Source: Sphingobium sp. SYK-6
Lineage (GTDB): Bacteria; Pseudomonadota; Alphaproteobacteria; Sphingomonadales; Sphingomonadaceae
Direction: 5' to 3'
DNA: 64,000 nucleotides
Assembly (NCBI RefSeq): GCF_000283515.1
Contig: NC_015976.1
Span: forward strand, 496,001-560,000
Part shown: in pieces, positions 8,965 through 17,960 of the stretch
How positions within the stretch are numbered: position 1 is the stretch's first letter
Layout of the letters: each line of letters opens with the position of its first letter
Position numbers and translations under genes: made by a program
The notes under the pieces: model-generated
Database searches by the model: none
Told to the model about the DNA's origin: nothing
The model's input: the letters and a program-made list of their open reading frames with translations, nothing else

Positions 8965-10032
8965 CTAAGCGGCGCGGAGGAAATTGGACAACCGCCGTGA
9001 GCAATGCCTGCCGAAAAAATGGGACAGGGCGGGACACGATGAAAAGGAGAGGTCATCTCGTCCTCCCATCGTCATTCCCGCGCGCGTGTTGTGTTTCGTG
9101 AGGATGGCAAGTTGTTGCGCTGGGGCGTGGTATGCGAGGCATCGCAGTCTTGTTCGGTTATAGTTATTGACGAACTGTCGGATGAAGCTGTTGCGCTCCT
9201 GATGTGAAGAGAAGTGGTTTCGGCCTGCATTTTGGTTGTTTGCGGGGTGAGCGGCGATGGCCTGGCTGATACGTCTGTTGAAACGCTCGACCATGCCGTT
9301 GGTTTGGGGATGATAGGGCCGTGTGAGCTTGTGCTTGATGCCATGGGCGGCGCAAACCTGATCGAAGGCATGGCGGCCTGTTCCGGTGTTGCGTTTGCCC
9401 CAGTAGGCGCCACCGAAGCGATCGGTGAACTCGCTGCCATTATCTGTCAGCACGGTGTGGACGGGATGGCTGAAGGCTTTGAGGAAGCGCTCGAAGGCGG
9501 CAGCGAGGGTTGCGGCGCTGCGATCATCGAGGATGTCGACATGGACGAAGCGGGTTGCCCGCTCGATGACGACAAGCACATAGGCTGGTTTGCCGAGCAG
9601 GCGGGGCAGATGCTTGAGATCGGCATGGACATAGCCGAAGGGTGCAGGATCGAAGGGCAGGCTTGCGCCAGCGCCTTGATCGCTGGTGCGCGGGGCAGCG
9701 ATGCCATGCCGACGCCACAGGCGGTAGAGAGCGGCGCGGGAGATATCGGCGCGCAGACAGCGGCGCATCACCTCGAGTGCATCGTCGAGCGAGAGGGCAA
9801 GGCGGGAGCGCAGTTCGACTGCGATATCCTCTTCCTCGGTTGAGAAGCGGGTCATCAGGCGGTGGGGTGTTGATGGCCGGTCCATCGTATCACGCCGCCC
9901 TTTCCAGCGGCGGATGCAACTCTGGTTGACGCCCAGTTCACGCGCCAGGTCCGCAACGCTCTTGTCGCTGGCCTGGATATAAGCCCGCTGGCGCGGGGTC
10001 GTGGTCGCATTCCGGTGAAGCTTGATCAGCAT
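8965..10032 (-). CDS. IS481-family transposase with a read-through tail
   Basis: 355 residues from the ATG at 10032 (GAGGAG upstream). The N-terminus carries a helix-turn-helix (VADLARELGVNQSCIRRW) and the rest an rve-type integrase core. The three catalytic acids are visible in HADLKHLP, LTDNGSEF and NGMVERFNRR. The frame has no stop inside the element: it crosses the left end at 9087 and adds about 40 residues encoded by flanking DNA before a TAG at 8965. Members of this family often rely on the target site or element end to supply the stop. The catalytic core is complete, so activity is possible. Confidence 0.9.
   Translation of the reverse strand: MLIKLHRNATTTPRQRAYIQASDKSVADLARELGVNQSCIRRWKGRRDTMDRPSTPHRLMTRFSTEEEDIAVELRSRLALSLDDALEVMRRCLRADISRAALYRLWRRHGIAAPRTSDQGAGASLPFDPAPFGYVHADLKHLPRLLGKPAYVLVVIERATRFVHVDILDDRSAATLAAAFERFLKAFSHPVHTVLTDNGSEFTDRFGGAYWGKRNTGTGRHAFDQVCAAHGIKHKLTRPYHPQTNGMVERFNRRISQAIAAHPANNQNAGRNHFSSHQERNSFIRQFVNNYNRTRLRCLAYHAPAQQLAILTKHNTRAGMTMGGRDDLSFSSCPALSHFFGRHCSRRLSNFLRAA
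9070..9084 (+). repeat. Left half of a palindromic intergenic repeat split by the insertion
   Basis: CGTCATTCCCGCG is the left arm of a REP-like hairpin. Its right arm (GCGGGAATCCAG) lies beyond the insertion element at 10110-10123. Confidence 0.65.
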
Positions 10033-10106
10033 AGTCCGCGACTCCTCAGCCACGTCATGCCTCTCTCTACCCCAGAGGCTTCATGCCAACCATCCGAAAC
10101 ACTACA
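9087..10106 (-). mobile_element. IS481-type insertion sequence, 1020 bp
   Basis: The ends are related inverted repeats that begin with TGT: TGTTGTGTTTCG at 9087 and, on the opposite strand, TGTAGTGTTTCG ending at 10106. They bracket a single transposase gene. The flanks are the two halves of a palindromic intergenic repeat (CATTCCCGCG on the left, CGCGGGAATCCAG on the right), so the element landed in or beside the loop of that hairpin. A clean target duplication is not visible; at most a CG-rich dinucleotide repeats. Confidence 0.85.
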
Positions 10107-10107
10107 C

Positions 10108-10123
10108 GAACGCGGGAATCCAG
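10108..10123 (+). repeat. Right half of the split palindromic repeat
   Basis: GAACGCGGGAATCCAG continues the arm interrupted by the insertion element. Joining it to the left half restores a hairpin of the same form as the intact copy at 10181-10208. Confidence 0.65.
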
Positions 10124-10180
10124 CTTAGCGACGTTACGATGAAGCGCTGCCGCAGCCTCGGTTTCGCGCCGCTAGGGTGA

Positions 10181-10208
10181 CTGGATTCCCGCGTCCGCGG
10201 GAATGACG
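10181..10208 (-). repeat. Intact REP-like palindrome
   Basis: A hairpin with arms ATTCCCGCG and CGCGGGAAT flanked by CTGG and GACG, in the opposite orientation to the split copy 60 bases away. Paired inverted copies of this kind form BIME-like units between genes. No gene is visible between 10107 and 10342. Confidence 0.7.
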
Positions 10209-10342
10209 GGAAGTGGGAGTGTTATTTCTGCTTCCCACAACAATACCGCCTTTCAGGACACCACAACATTGCGGACGTTAACGCTGGCCATTCTCTTGCG
10301 GAAGGCGATGCGCTTTCCTTCCCGGACGAAGCGCATTCCCGC

Positions 10343-11185
10343 TCAGTGCCACGCCCCTGCGAGCGCCAGCACCACCCCGGCGACGACCAGCGCCAGCCCC
10401 GTCACTTCGCTGCGCCGGAGCGGCTCGCGCAGGTAGAAATGGGCGAAGCTCAGCGTGAAGAGCACTTCCACTTGCCCCACGATCCGCACCAGCGCGACCG
10501 GGGCGCTGGCGAAGCCGGTGAACCAGCAGGCCGAGCCGAGCGAGGAGAGCAGGCCGACCTGCCCGGAGATGCGCCAGCTCGTGAACACCGCGCGCACCTG
10601 CAGCGGTTCCCGCCAGATCAGCCAGGCACCCTGCATCAGCGTCTGCAGGGTCACGGTCACGGCCAGCACGATCAGCGCGGCGGAGATGGCGTCGCTGGTC
10701 GGCACTTCCATCGTCGCGCGCCGCACGCCCACGGCAGTGAACGCGAAGAACAGGCCGGAGGCGATGCCGTAGCGCGCCGCCGGATGGCCGAGCGCGCGCA
10801 GGAAGTCCGCGGCGCTCATCCGCCGTCCGCCGGTGGAGAGGATCATGACGCCCGCCACGCCCGCGCCGATGCCCGCCCAGGCCAGCAGGCCGAGCCGTTC
10901 GCCGAGCAGGGCCCAGGAGAGCAGGGCGCCCTGCGCCGCTTCCGTCTTGGAATAAGCGGTGCCGACGACGAAATTATGCTCGCGAAAAGCCATCAGCAGC
11001 AGGTTGGTGGCGATGATCTGGGCCAGCCCCGCCGCCGCGCTGAACATCAGCAGGCCCGCGCCCGGCATGGGCAAGGCACCGCCATGGACGACCGCGTGAT
11101 AGCAGAGCGCCAGCAGCAGCGCGAAGGGCAGGCCGTAAAGATAGCGCACGAGCCCGGCGGCATTGACGGAGAGGCTCTGCCCCAC
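10343..11185 (-). CDS. EamA/DMT-family transporter
   Basis: At least 280 residues from the GTG at 11185, with nine hydrophobic segments and the paired EamA repeats of drug/metabolite transporters (YSKTEAAQGALLSWALLGERLG in the first half, FYLREPLRRSEVTG in the second). The same frame continues upstream for more than 27 codons that read as a good first membrane helix (LLIHAFIWLPATLAAAALQAW), but that part has no ATG, GTG or TTG. A CTG at 11266 preceded by GCGGAG at normal spacing could be the true start, giving ten helices. The substrate is unknown. It is divergent from the serine hydrolase gene. Confidence 0.85.
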   Translation of the reverse strand: MGQSLSVNAAGLVRYLYGLPFALLLALCYHAVVHGGALPMPGAGLLMFSAAAGLAQIIATNLLLMAFREHNFVVGTAYSKTEAAQGALLSWALLGERLGLLAWAGIGAGVAGVMILSTGGRRMSAADFLRALGHPAARYGIASGLFFAFTAVGVRRATMEVPTSDAISAALIVLAVTVTLQTLMQGAWLIWREPLQVRAVFTSWRISGQVGLLSSLGSACWFTGFASAPVALVRIVGQVEVLFTLSFAHFYLREPLRRSEVTGLALVVAGVVLALAGAWH

Positions 11186-11423
11186 CCGGCGCTGGACGGC
11201 CGTGCGCCAGGCCTGCAGCGCGGCGGCGGCGAGCGTGGCGGGCAGCCAGATGAACGCGTGGATCAGAAGAGGCTCCGCAAGGAGAGGGGATGAGGGCGCG
11301 CGCGAATGGCTTGCCCGGCGGGATGGCTGCGATGCGCTCTCCTATCCCGCGGCGCTGGGGAATCAATGGCTGGCGCGCAGTCCGCGCTTGCCCCGCCCGG
11401 GCGATCCGTCGCACAGAAAGGCG

Positions 11424-12611
11424 ATGATCGCTTGTCTTCGCTGGGTCCTGCTCCTGCTTTCCTGCGCCGGTGCCGCCACCGCCGCACCGCCACCCGCAGA
11501 CGCCGCGCGCGCCTGGGCGGCCTTCGATCGCGCGGGCATAAAGGCGTCCCATGCGTCCGGGCTCGCCGATCGCAAGACGGGGCGATCCGTCACCGCCGAC
11601 GACGCGGCGCGCATCGCGTCGGTCTCCAAGCTGGCGGTCGCGCTCGGCGTCATGCGTCTCGTCGAGGCGGGCCGGCTCGATCTCGATGAGGATGTGTCGG
11701 TGCGGCTCGGCTGGCGGCTGCGCCATCCCGGCTTCCCGGACCAGCCGGTGACGCTCCGGGCGCTCCTCTCGCACACCGCCGGCATTCGTGACGGGATCGA
11801 TTATGCCCTGCCGCTCGATGCGGATCTGGAAAGCGAGATGCGTCGCCCGGAAGCCTGGGACGTCGCTCACGGCCCCGCAGCGGGCTTCTACACATACAGC
11901 AATCTCAATTTCCCGGTCATCGCGGCGGTCATGGAAGCGGCGACGGGCAAGCGCTTCGATGTGCTCATGAAGGAGGAAGTGTTCGCGCCGCTCGGCATCG
12001 ACGCCTGTTTCAACTGGACGACCTGCAGCGACGATGCGGTTGCGCGCGGCGTGGTGCTTTATGATGGCGAGGGGCAGGCGCTGCGGGACGATAATGGCGG
12101 CGTCCGCCCCGCCTGCGGCGCGATTCCGGCGCGGGACGGCTCCTGCGACGTCGCGACGTATCGGCTCGGCCGGCAAGGTGCTTTCTTCTCCCCGCAGGGC
12201 GGCATGCGCATTTCCGTGAAGGGCCTCGCGCGGATCGGCCAGCTGCTGCTCGGCGCGGTGCCGGACTATCTGCCCGCCGCGCGGATCGCCGAGATGATGC
12301 AGCCCCAGTGGCGCTATGATGGCCGCAACGGGGATATCGAGAATGGCTATCCCTGCGCGTTCGGCCTCGGCGTCATGATCCTCGCCTTGCCGGACCAGCC
12401 GGCCCCCTGCCGCGACGATCCCTTCGGCGATGGCCGCACCCGCGTTGGCCATAGCGGCGAGGCCTATGGCCTGCGCTCGGGCCTCTGGGTCGATCCGCAG
12501 GGCGGGGAAGGCGTCTCCTTCTTCGTCACCGCGCTTGCCCCCGACACGCCCCGGGGACGCACCGCCTTCACGCTGGCCGAGGAAGAGATGATCGCCCGCG
12601 CCCGGCGCTGA
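11424..12611 (+). CDS. Exported serine hydrolase (class C beta-lactamase/DD-peptidase fold)
   Basis: 395 residues from the ATG at 11424 (AAAGG upstream). Residues 1-21 form a signal peptide (LRWVLLLLSCAGAATA), so the protein is periplasmic or secreted. The catalytic set of the family is present: the Ser-Val-Ser-Lys box (nucleophile serine and lysine three residues on), YSN as the second element, and HSGEAYG as the third near the C-terminus. Such enzymes are esterases, D-aminopeptidases or lactamases; which one cannot be told. The gene starts divergently from the EamA transporter and ends 50 bases before fumarase, tail to tail. Confidence 0.9.
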   Translation: MIACLRWVLLLLSCAGAATAAPPPADAARAWAAFDRAGIKASHASGLADRKTGRSVTADDAARIASVSKLAVALGVMRLVEAGRLDLDEDVSVRLGWRLRHPGFPDQPVTLRALLSHTAGIRDGIDYALPLDADLESEMRRPEAWDVAHGPAAGFYTYSNLNFPVIAAVMEAATGKRFDVLMKEEVFAPLGIDACFNWTTCSDDAVARGVVLYDGEGQALRDDNGGVRPACGAIPARDGSCDVATYRLGRQGAFFSPQGGMRISVKGLARIGQLLLGAVPDYLPAARIAEMMQPQWRYDGRNGDIENGYPCAFGLGVMILALPDQPAPCRDDPFGDGRTRVGHSGEAYGLRSGLWVDPQGGEGVSFFVTALAPDTPRGRTAFTLAEEEMIARARR

Positions 12612-12661
12612 AGTGATCGCCCGGAAGGGCGCGGCGGCGGCTCAGCCCGGTGCGCCGCGCC

Positions 12662-14185
12662 TCATGCCTTCTCCAGCAGCCCTTCCTTCGCGATCTTCTC
12701 GCGCCAGACGAGCGGGGCGAGCTGGTGGACATTGTTGCCCTCGCTGTCCACGGCGACCGTGACCGGAAAGTCCTTCACCTCGAATTCGTAGATTGCTTCC
12801 ATGCCGAGATCGGCAAAGCCCACGACCTTGCTGCCCTTGATGGCGCGCGCCACCAGATAGGCCGCGCCGCCCACGGCCATCAGATAAGCGCTCTGCGCAT
12901 CCTTGATCGCCGCGGTTGCCGCCGGGCCGCGCTCGGCCTTGCCCACGCAGGCGAGCAGGCCCTGATCGAGCATCATGCGCATGAAGCTGTCCATGCGGGT
13001 CGCGGTGGTGGGGCCGGCGGGGCCGACCACTTCCTCGCCGACCGGATCGACCGGGCCGACATAATAAATGACGCGGCCGCGGAAATCGACGGGCAGCTCC
13101 TCGCCTTTCGCCAGCATGTCCTGGATGCGCTTGTGCGCGGCATCGCGCCCGGTGAGCATCTTGCCGCTCAGCAGGATGCGGTCGCCCTGCTTCCAGCTGC
13201 GCACCATCTCCGGCGTCAGCGTGTCGAGGTCGACGCGGATCGCCGCGCTGTCCGGCGCCCAGTCCACCTTGGGCCATTCGTTCAGTTTCGGCGCTTCCAG
13301 ATAGGCGGGGCCCGATCCATCGAGGCTGAAATGCGCGTGGCGGGTCGCCGCGCAATTGGGGATCATCGCGACCGGCTTGGAGGCGGCGTGGCACGGCGCG
13401 TCGAGTATCTTCACGTCGAGGATGGTGGCGAGGCCGCCCAGCCCCTGCGCGCCGATGCCGAGCGCGTTCACCTTGTCGAAAATCTCGATGCGCAGCGCCT
13501 CGAGATCGTTCTGCGGCCCGCGTTCCTTGAGCAGGCTCATGTCGATCTGCTCCATCAGCGCCTTCTTGGCGAGCAGCACGGCATGTTCGGCGGTGCCGCC
13601 GATGCCGATGCCGAGCATGCCCGGCGGGCACCAGCCGGCACCCATCTGCGGGATCATCTCCAGCACCCAGTCGACGATATTATCGCTGGGGTTCATCATC
13701 TTGAACTTGGACTTGTTCTCGGAGCCGCCGCCCTTGGCCGCCACGTCCACATGCACATGATGCCCCGGCACCATCTCGACATGCAGCACGCAGGGCGTGT
13801 TGTCCTTCGTGTTGCGGCGCGTGAAGGCGGGGTCGGCGAGCACGGAGGCGCGCAGCTTGTTCCCGGGGTTGAGATAGGCGCGGCGTACGCCCTCGTCGAC
13901 GATCTCCTGCAGAGACTTGCTGGTGTCGTCGAGGCGGCAGTCCATGCCCCATTTCACGAACACGTTGACGATGCCGGTGTCCTGGCAGATCGGCCGGTGG
14001 CCTTCCGCGCACATGCGGCTGTTGGTCAGGATCTGCGCGATCGCATCCTTCGCGGCGGGGCCCTGCTCGGCCTCATAGGCCGCGCCGAGCGCGCGGATAT
14101 AGTCCATCGGGTGGTAATAGCTGATATACTGGAGCGCGTCGGCAACGCTCTCGATGAGATCGGCGGTCTTGATGGTCACGGTCAT
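12662..14185 (-). CDS. fumA: Fumarate hydratase, class I (iron-sulfur)
   Basis: 507 residues from the ATG at 14185; longer readings of the frame add arginine-rich non-coding sequence. It interconverts fumarate and malate in the citric acid cycle using an oxygen-sensitive 4Fe-4S cluster. Family landmarks are visible: ICQDTGIVNVFVKWG with one cluster cysteine, GAGWCPPGMLGIGIGGT, MIPNCAATRHAHF, and a C-terminal beta domain with VGPVDPVGEEVVGPAGPTTATRMD. The length is that of the fused single-chain alpha-beta type. The ribosome site is weak. It is divergent from the GlsB-type gene. Confidence 0.95.
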   Translation of the reverse strand: MTVTIKTADLIESVADALQYISYYHPMDYIRALGAAYEAEQGPAAKDAIAQILTNSRMCAEGHRPICQDTGIVNVFVKWGMDCRLDDTSKSLQEIVDEGVRRAYLNPGNKLRASVLADPAFTRRNTKDNTPCVLHVEMVPGHHVHVDVAAKGGGSENKSKFKMMNPSDNIVDWVLEMIPQMGAGWCPPGMLGIGIGGTAEHAVLLAKKALMEQIDMSLLKERGPQNDLEALRIEIFDKVNALGIGAQGLGGLATILDVKILDAPCHAASKPVAMIPNCAATRHAHFSLDGSGPAYLEAPKLNEWPKVDWAPDSAAIRVDLDTLTPEMVRSWKQGDRILLSGKMLTGRDAAHKRIQDMLAKGEELPVDFRGRVIYYVGPVDPVGEEVVGPAGPTTATRMDSFMRMMLDQGLLACVGKAERGPAATAAIKDAQSAYLMAVGGAAYLVARAIKGSKVVGFADLGMEAIYEFEVKDFPVTVAVDSEGNNVHQLAPLVWREKIAKEGLLEKA

Positions 14186-14365
14186 GGCGCTTGGCGAGCT
14201 CCCGGCAGGACGGCGGAACAGGGCGGACGGGCGCGCTATACGCCAATGCCCGGGGGTGACAAGATGCCGGAACGCTTGCGTTCCATCTGTATTGCTGCGA
14301 CAACACACGTGGACGGCCCGGCGCCTGCCGCGTCCGTCGCGAAGGTATCAGGAGAGCGGAACGCC

Positions 14366-14617
14366 ATGGGACGGGTTATCGGCACCATCATCGTCGGGTT
14401 CATCGTGGGCGTGCTTGCGCGGTTCTTCTATCCCGGGCCCGTGCCCATGGGCTTTGTCGGCAGCGTGCTGCTCGGCATCTGCGGGTCGCTGGTCGGCGGG
14501 TTCGTGCCGCGCCTGTTCAGCGGCAACCGGTCGACGGCGCCGTTCGAGCCGGCCGGCATGGTGGGCTCGGTGCTCGGCGCCATCCTCGTGATCTTCCTGG
14601 TGCGCGCGCTGTCCTGA
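14366..14617 (+). CDS. GlsB/YeaQ/YmgE-type small membrane protein
   Basis: 83 residues starting at the ATG at 14366, ten bases after AGGAG. Three hydrophobic segments with glycine-rich turns (IIVGFIVGVLARFF, GSVLLGICGSLVGGF, GSVLGAILVIFLVRAL) match the transglycosylase-associated or GlsB/YeaQ/YmgE family, small inner-membrane proteins linked to acid or envelope stress. No enzymatic residues are expected. It stands alone between fumarase and the N-acetyltransferase gene, which converges on it. Confidence 0.85.
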   Translation: MGRVIGTIIVGFIVGVLARFFYPGPVPMGFVGSVLLGICGSLVGGFVPRLFSGNRSTAPFEPAGMVGSVLGAILVIFLVRALS

Positions 14618-14647
14618 TCGCGCGTTTCCGGCCGGCGCGCGCCCGCT

Positions 14648-15517
14648 TCAGCGGCGTATCGCCTTGCTGAAGAGCGGCAGCCGCGCCAGGTCCTCGCGGT
14701 CGAGGTCGAGATGGAACTGCCCGGCGAGGCAGCGGTGATAATCGTCCGGCCCGGCAAGCACGGCCTCGTGCAGCGCGCCGCCGCGATGCACCTTGAGCGC
14801 CTGTTCGGTCAGGGATGCAAAGCCGTCCGGCAAGGCGATGCTCACCACATGCAGCGTCGTGAAGCGCGTCGCCGGGCGCGTGGCGGTCCAGTGATTGCAC
14901 TGGTCGAGATCGGCCTGCACGACGGGCAGGAGATCGAAGCCATATTGCGCCTGCCAGTCCGCCTGCGGGCCGGCGCGCCCGTCGGTCGCACCCGCGTCGC
15001 CGGCGCGTTCCAGCAGCCATTCCCCGCCGGGATCGCCGGCCTCCCCGATCCTGCGCAGCCGGTGCGCCGCGCCGTCGCCGGTCCGCACGGATGCGCCGTC
15101 GCGCAGCGGCAGCGGCGGCACATAGCTGCCGCCGAAGCCCGCATCCGCGATCCAGGGCGCGCCATCGACCTGCGCGAGCAGCAGCACATGCGTGCGCGGC
15201 GGTGTCTCGTCCGGCGCCACGCCCAGCCGCACCCGCGCCAGCAGCGGCCGGTTGGGGATGCCGAGCATGGCCAGCATGTCGCTGAACAGGCGGTTATGCT
15301 CGAAGCAGTAGCCGCCCCGCCGCCGCGTCACCAGCTTGCCGAACACCGCGTCGCTGTCGATCGCCGGCGGCCGGCCGAGCCGCACGTCGAGATTCTCGAA
15401 GGGGATGCGTTCGCGATGCGCCGCCTGCAGCGTGGCGAGGCCCTCCGCGCTGGCCGGGGGCGCGTGCTCGAGGCCGAGGCGGTCGAGATAGAGGGAGAGA
15501 CGATCGGGACTGGTCAT
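14648..15517 (-). CDS. nat: Arylamine N-acetyltransferase
   Basis: 289 residues from the ATG at 15517. It moves an acetyl or other acyl group from coenzyme A to arylamines or hydrazines in the cytoplasm. The catalytic triad of the family is readable: the cysteine in RRGGYCFEHN (about residue 69), the histidine in RTHVLLL and the aspartate in IADAGFGG. The N-terminal phrase IPFENLDV is also typical. The last third is more variable. The frame extends upstream to 15577, but the extra 20 residues overlap the VOC gene and lack family character. It may be co-transcribed with that VOC gene 57 bases upstream. Confidence 0.93.
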   Translation of the reverse strand: MTSPDRLSLYLDRLGLEHAPPASAEGLATLQAAHRERIPFENLDVRLGRPPAIDSDAVFGKLVTRRRGGYCFEHNRLFSDMLAMLGIPNRPLLARVRLGVAPDETPPRTHVLLLAQVDGAPWIADAGFGGSYVPPLPLRDGASVRTGDGAAHRLRRIGEAGDPGGEWLLERAGDAGATDGRAGPQADWQAQYGFDLLPVVQADLDQCNHWTATRPATRFTTLHVVSIALPDGFASLTEQALKVHRGGALHEAVLAGPDDYHRCLAGQFHLDLDREDLARLPLFSKAIRR

Positions 15518-15573
15518 GGTCCGGCCAGTGGCACGATTGGCCTCCGGGCTCAATCGGTGCTCACCGGGCACGA

Positions 15574-15969
15574 TCAATCGTCGCCGCCCGGCCCGACGCA
15601 GTAGAAGCAGAGCTTGTTGCCATCCAGGTCACGCACATAAGCGGCATAGAAGGCCTGGCTGCCATCGGCGCCGCGCACGCCGGGCATGCCCTCGTCAGAT
15701 CCGCCCAGTTCCAGCGCCTTGGCGTGAAGCGTGCGGACCTTGGCGCGGGTCCGCTGGCCGAGCGCGATCATCACCCCGTTGCCCGGCGTGGCGCGGCTGC
15801 CGTCATAGGGCTTGGCGACGCCGAAGATCGGCTTGCTCCAGTTCACGCCCCAGGCGGCGATCTGTGGCAACTCGAGCAGGCGCGTGATGCCGACGCTTCC
15901 GAAGAGCGCGTCATAGAAGGCCATGGCCCTCTGCAGGTCATTGGTTCCAACCGTTGTATAGCCGATCAT
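15574..15969 (-). CDS. VOC-superfamily (glyoxalase/bleomycin resistance-like) protein
   Basis: 131 residues. It begins MIGYTTVGTNDLQRAMAFYD, the usual first strand and helix of the vicinal-oxygen-chelate fold, and ends YVRDLDGNKLCFYC, the matching C-terminal strand with its Asp-Pro-like DLDGN turn. Two such modules make one metal site. The substrate cannot be inferred; many relatives are annotated only as glyoxalases. The ATG at 15969 has the sequence TGATCC ahead of it, with no clear ribosome site. Confidence 0.85.
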   Translation of the reverse strand: MIGYTTVGTNDLQRAMAFYDALFGSVGITRLLELPQIAAWGVNWSKPIFGVAKPYDGSRATPGNGVMIALGQRTRAKVRTLHAKALELGGSDEGMPGVRGADGSQAFYAAYVRDLDGNKLCFYCVGPGGDD

Positions 15970-16120
15970 GGATCAAGCTCCGGTCCGGCCGTTGCGAGGC
16001 GCGCGACTCGTTTTATCTCTGACGATATAGAACATAGCGTTTCCCGCCGGGGCGGGCCAGCGATGCTTGGCTGGCCACTGCCCCGAAATGAGCCTGCCGG
16101 GGCAGGCGCCGGGGAGGCGT

Positions 16121-16684
16121 TCAGCTCTCGTCCTCGGTGCCGCGGCAGACGCCCACGCGCTTGGCATTGACGGACATCTTCATGGACATCGCGCCCATCG
16201 GCGAATTGCCCTCGGCCCTGGAGGTCATGTCCATGCGATAGGTGTCGGCGGAATAGTCGCCCTTCATGCTCATGGTCATCTTGCCTTCATCGCCGCGGTC
16301 GCAGGTCATGCGCGCGTCGATCTTGCCCCCGGACAGCGAGAAACTGTCATATTTGCAGCTCTTGTCGTCCATATCGCCAGTGAATAAGGCCTTCTGCTGC
16401 TTGACGTCCTCCTCGGTCACGCAGCTGACGAAATTGTTGGTGCGGCTGAGCTGGGCCCGCATCTGTTCCTTCGCCTCGGGCGGCATGTTGGGCACGTCGA
16501 TCTCGTGAATGGCCATCGCGCCTTCCCATCGGCCGGGCTGCACCATGACCGTGTCCCCGGCCCCGGACGCCGCCAGCTTCTCCTGCACTTCCGCCTGTGT
16601 CGCATTGGTGGCGGTCACGCTCGGGCCGCTGTCGCAGGCTGCGAGCGGCAGGATCAGGGCAATGACAATCGGGGCGAGACGCAT
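16121..16684 (-). CDS. DUF3617-type lipoprotein
   Basis: 187 residues from the ATG at 16684 (AGAGGA upstream). A lipoprotein signal ends in LPLAACDSG, so the mature protein begins at Cys-17 and is anchored to a membrane. The rest matches the DUF3617 pattern: PGRWEGAMAIHEIDVPNMPP, then a cysteine pair region (SCVTEEDV, SCKYDSFSL, MTCDRG) with likely disulfides, and a C-terminal RVGVC. These proteins are common in sphingomonads and have no known role. Nothing else resembles a gene between it and 17058, a gap of about 370 bases that holds the promoter region of the PEP-CTERM gene. Confidence 0.85.
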   Translation of the reverse strand: MRLAPIVIALILPLAACDSGPSVTATNATQAEVQEKLAASGAGDTVMVQPGRWEGAMAIHEIDVPNMPPEAKEQMRAQLSRTNNFVSCVTEEDVKQQKALFTGDMDDKSCKYDSFSLSGGKIDARMTCDRGDEGKMTMSMKGDYSADTYRMDMTSRAEGNSPMGAMSMKMSVNAKRVGVCRGTEDES

Positions 16685-17058
16685 CTGGACTATCCTCTCA
16701 TGCTGGGAACGGCGCGACCGGCGCCCCTTCGGGGTCTGCAGGCGAGATGCCGCCTTCGATCCGGCGGGGCAAGGCCTTTCGCTTCCGGGGAGCGAAAGGG
16801 GCAGTGTGAGGAAAACGACTCCGTCGCGCCCCGCTCCCCGGAAGGGCCTGTCATCGGATACACAGCCCGGAAATGCGACGAGCCGAGCCAAGAGTTCCCG
16901 GGCCAGCGGCAAGGCGTTGCTAAATCGGGTTAATTTTCTGTTACCTAATGGGATCGATTGGGCTGCAGGGGCGTATAAGGGCCGGGGCGAGGCATCTTTG
17001 CGCGTGCACGACGCGTCTGGGTGTCCGGCCTCGTGGGAAAACCATGGGAGAAAAATAC

Positions 17059-17595
17059 ATGAAACCCTATCTCTTGGCGGGGGCGCTTGCCGCGCTCGTG
17101 GCAACGACTCCTGCTGCGCAGGCGGCTGTGTTCAACGTGGGAAGCGACAACTTCTTCCTGACCAGTGGCGATCCGTTCAGCCCGTCGATCACGGCGGTGT
17201 TCTTCAACGGCTTCGAAACGACGACGGAGTTCGACGACACCTTCCAGTTCACCATTCCCCAGAATGGCGTTGGCAGCGGGTCGATCTCGACGAGCTTCTC
17301 GAGCAACCTCAACATGCTCGTCATCGATGAGCTGTGGATCAACGATGTGCTCTACAACGTTCCCTCGACCGGCAGCGGCCAGTCGGTGACCGTGGGCAAC
17401 ATTCCGATCTTCGACGGCGTGCTCAACTCGATCCGCGTTGTCGGCCGCACCTTCGGGTCGGGCAGCTATTCGGGTACGGCGACCTTCTCGGTCAGCCCGA
17501 TTCCGGAGCCCGCGTCCTGGGCGCTCATGATCGGCGGCTTCGCGCTGGTCGGCTCGGCGATGCGTCGCCGCGCGGTGAAGGTTTCCTTCTCCTGA
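17059..17595 (+). CDS. FxDxF-type PEPxxWA-CTERM exported protein
   Basis: 178 residues from the ATG at 17059 (GGGAG upstream). It has a signal peptide ending AAQA, a beta-rich body containing FDDTFQF, which fits the FxDxF subgroup, and a C-terminal sorting tag: PIPEPASWALMIGGF, a short hydrophobic helix and MRRRA. This tag is read by an exosortase (not in the window), which cuts and hands the protein to the cell surface. The body is low in cysteine and rich in Ser, Thr and Gly. A hairpin follows at 17607-17632. The next gene downstream encodes a FeeM-like acyltransferase. Confidence 0.9.
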   Translation: MKPYLLAGALAALVATTPAAQAAVFNVGSDNFFLTSGDPFSPSITAVFFNGFETTTEFDDTFQFTIPQNGVGSGSISTSFSSNLNMLVIDELWINDVLYNVPSTGSGQSVTVGNIPIFDGVLNSIRVVGRTFGSGSYSGTATFSVSPIPEPASWALMIGGFALVGSAMRRRAVKVSFS

Positions 17596-17606
17596 AATTG
17601 AGGCTT

Positions 17607-17632
17607 GAGCCGCCGGCGGAGCGCCGGCGGCT
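17607..17632 (+). terminator. GC-rich hairpin after the PEP-CTERM gene
   Basis: Arms AGCCGCCGGCG and CGCCGGCGGCT separated by GAG. It lacks a T-run, so it may protect the transcript end or need Rho. The remaining bases to 18038 hold no gene I can support. Confidence 0.5.
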
Positions 17633-17960
17633 CAACCCCTTGGGCAGGCAGGCGAATCGCCGCCTTTCCCCTTCCGGCAGCGCGCCGTTTCCCCCATTTC
17701 ACGAACGATCCCAGGGCTGATCTCAAAGCGGACACAGTTCGTCGCGCGCGGGCCCGTTAGTAAATAGAAAATTTACTTCTCTGCTGCTTAGTGAGCGCAC
17801 TGCACGACGCGGGCGTTCTGCAAGCGCACATCAAGATAGCGCAATCAGGGACGTCTCGAACGGGCAGAGCCGGTGATTTTCGGCCACTGCTCGAGTGGTG
17901 GCCGGCACATGCCATAGTCGGGAGAACGGGGGCTTCGTTCACCTCAACGATCTGACTGCG

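Noticed and set aside
16900-16930. Sigma-54 promoter before the PEP-CTERM gene
   Set aside because: GG and GC elements are present but the spacing is one base short.
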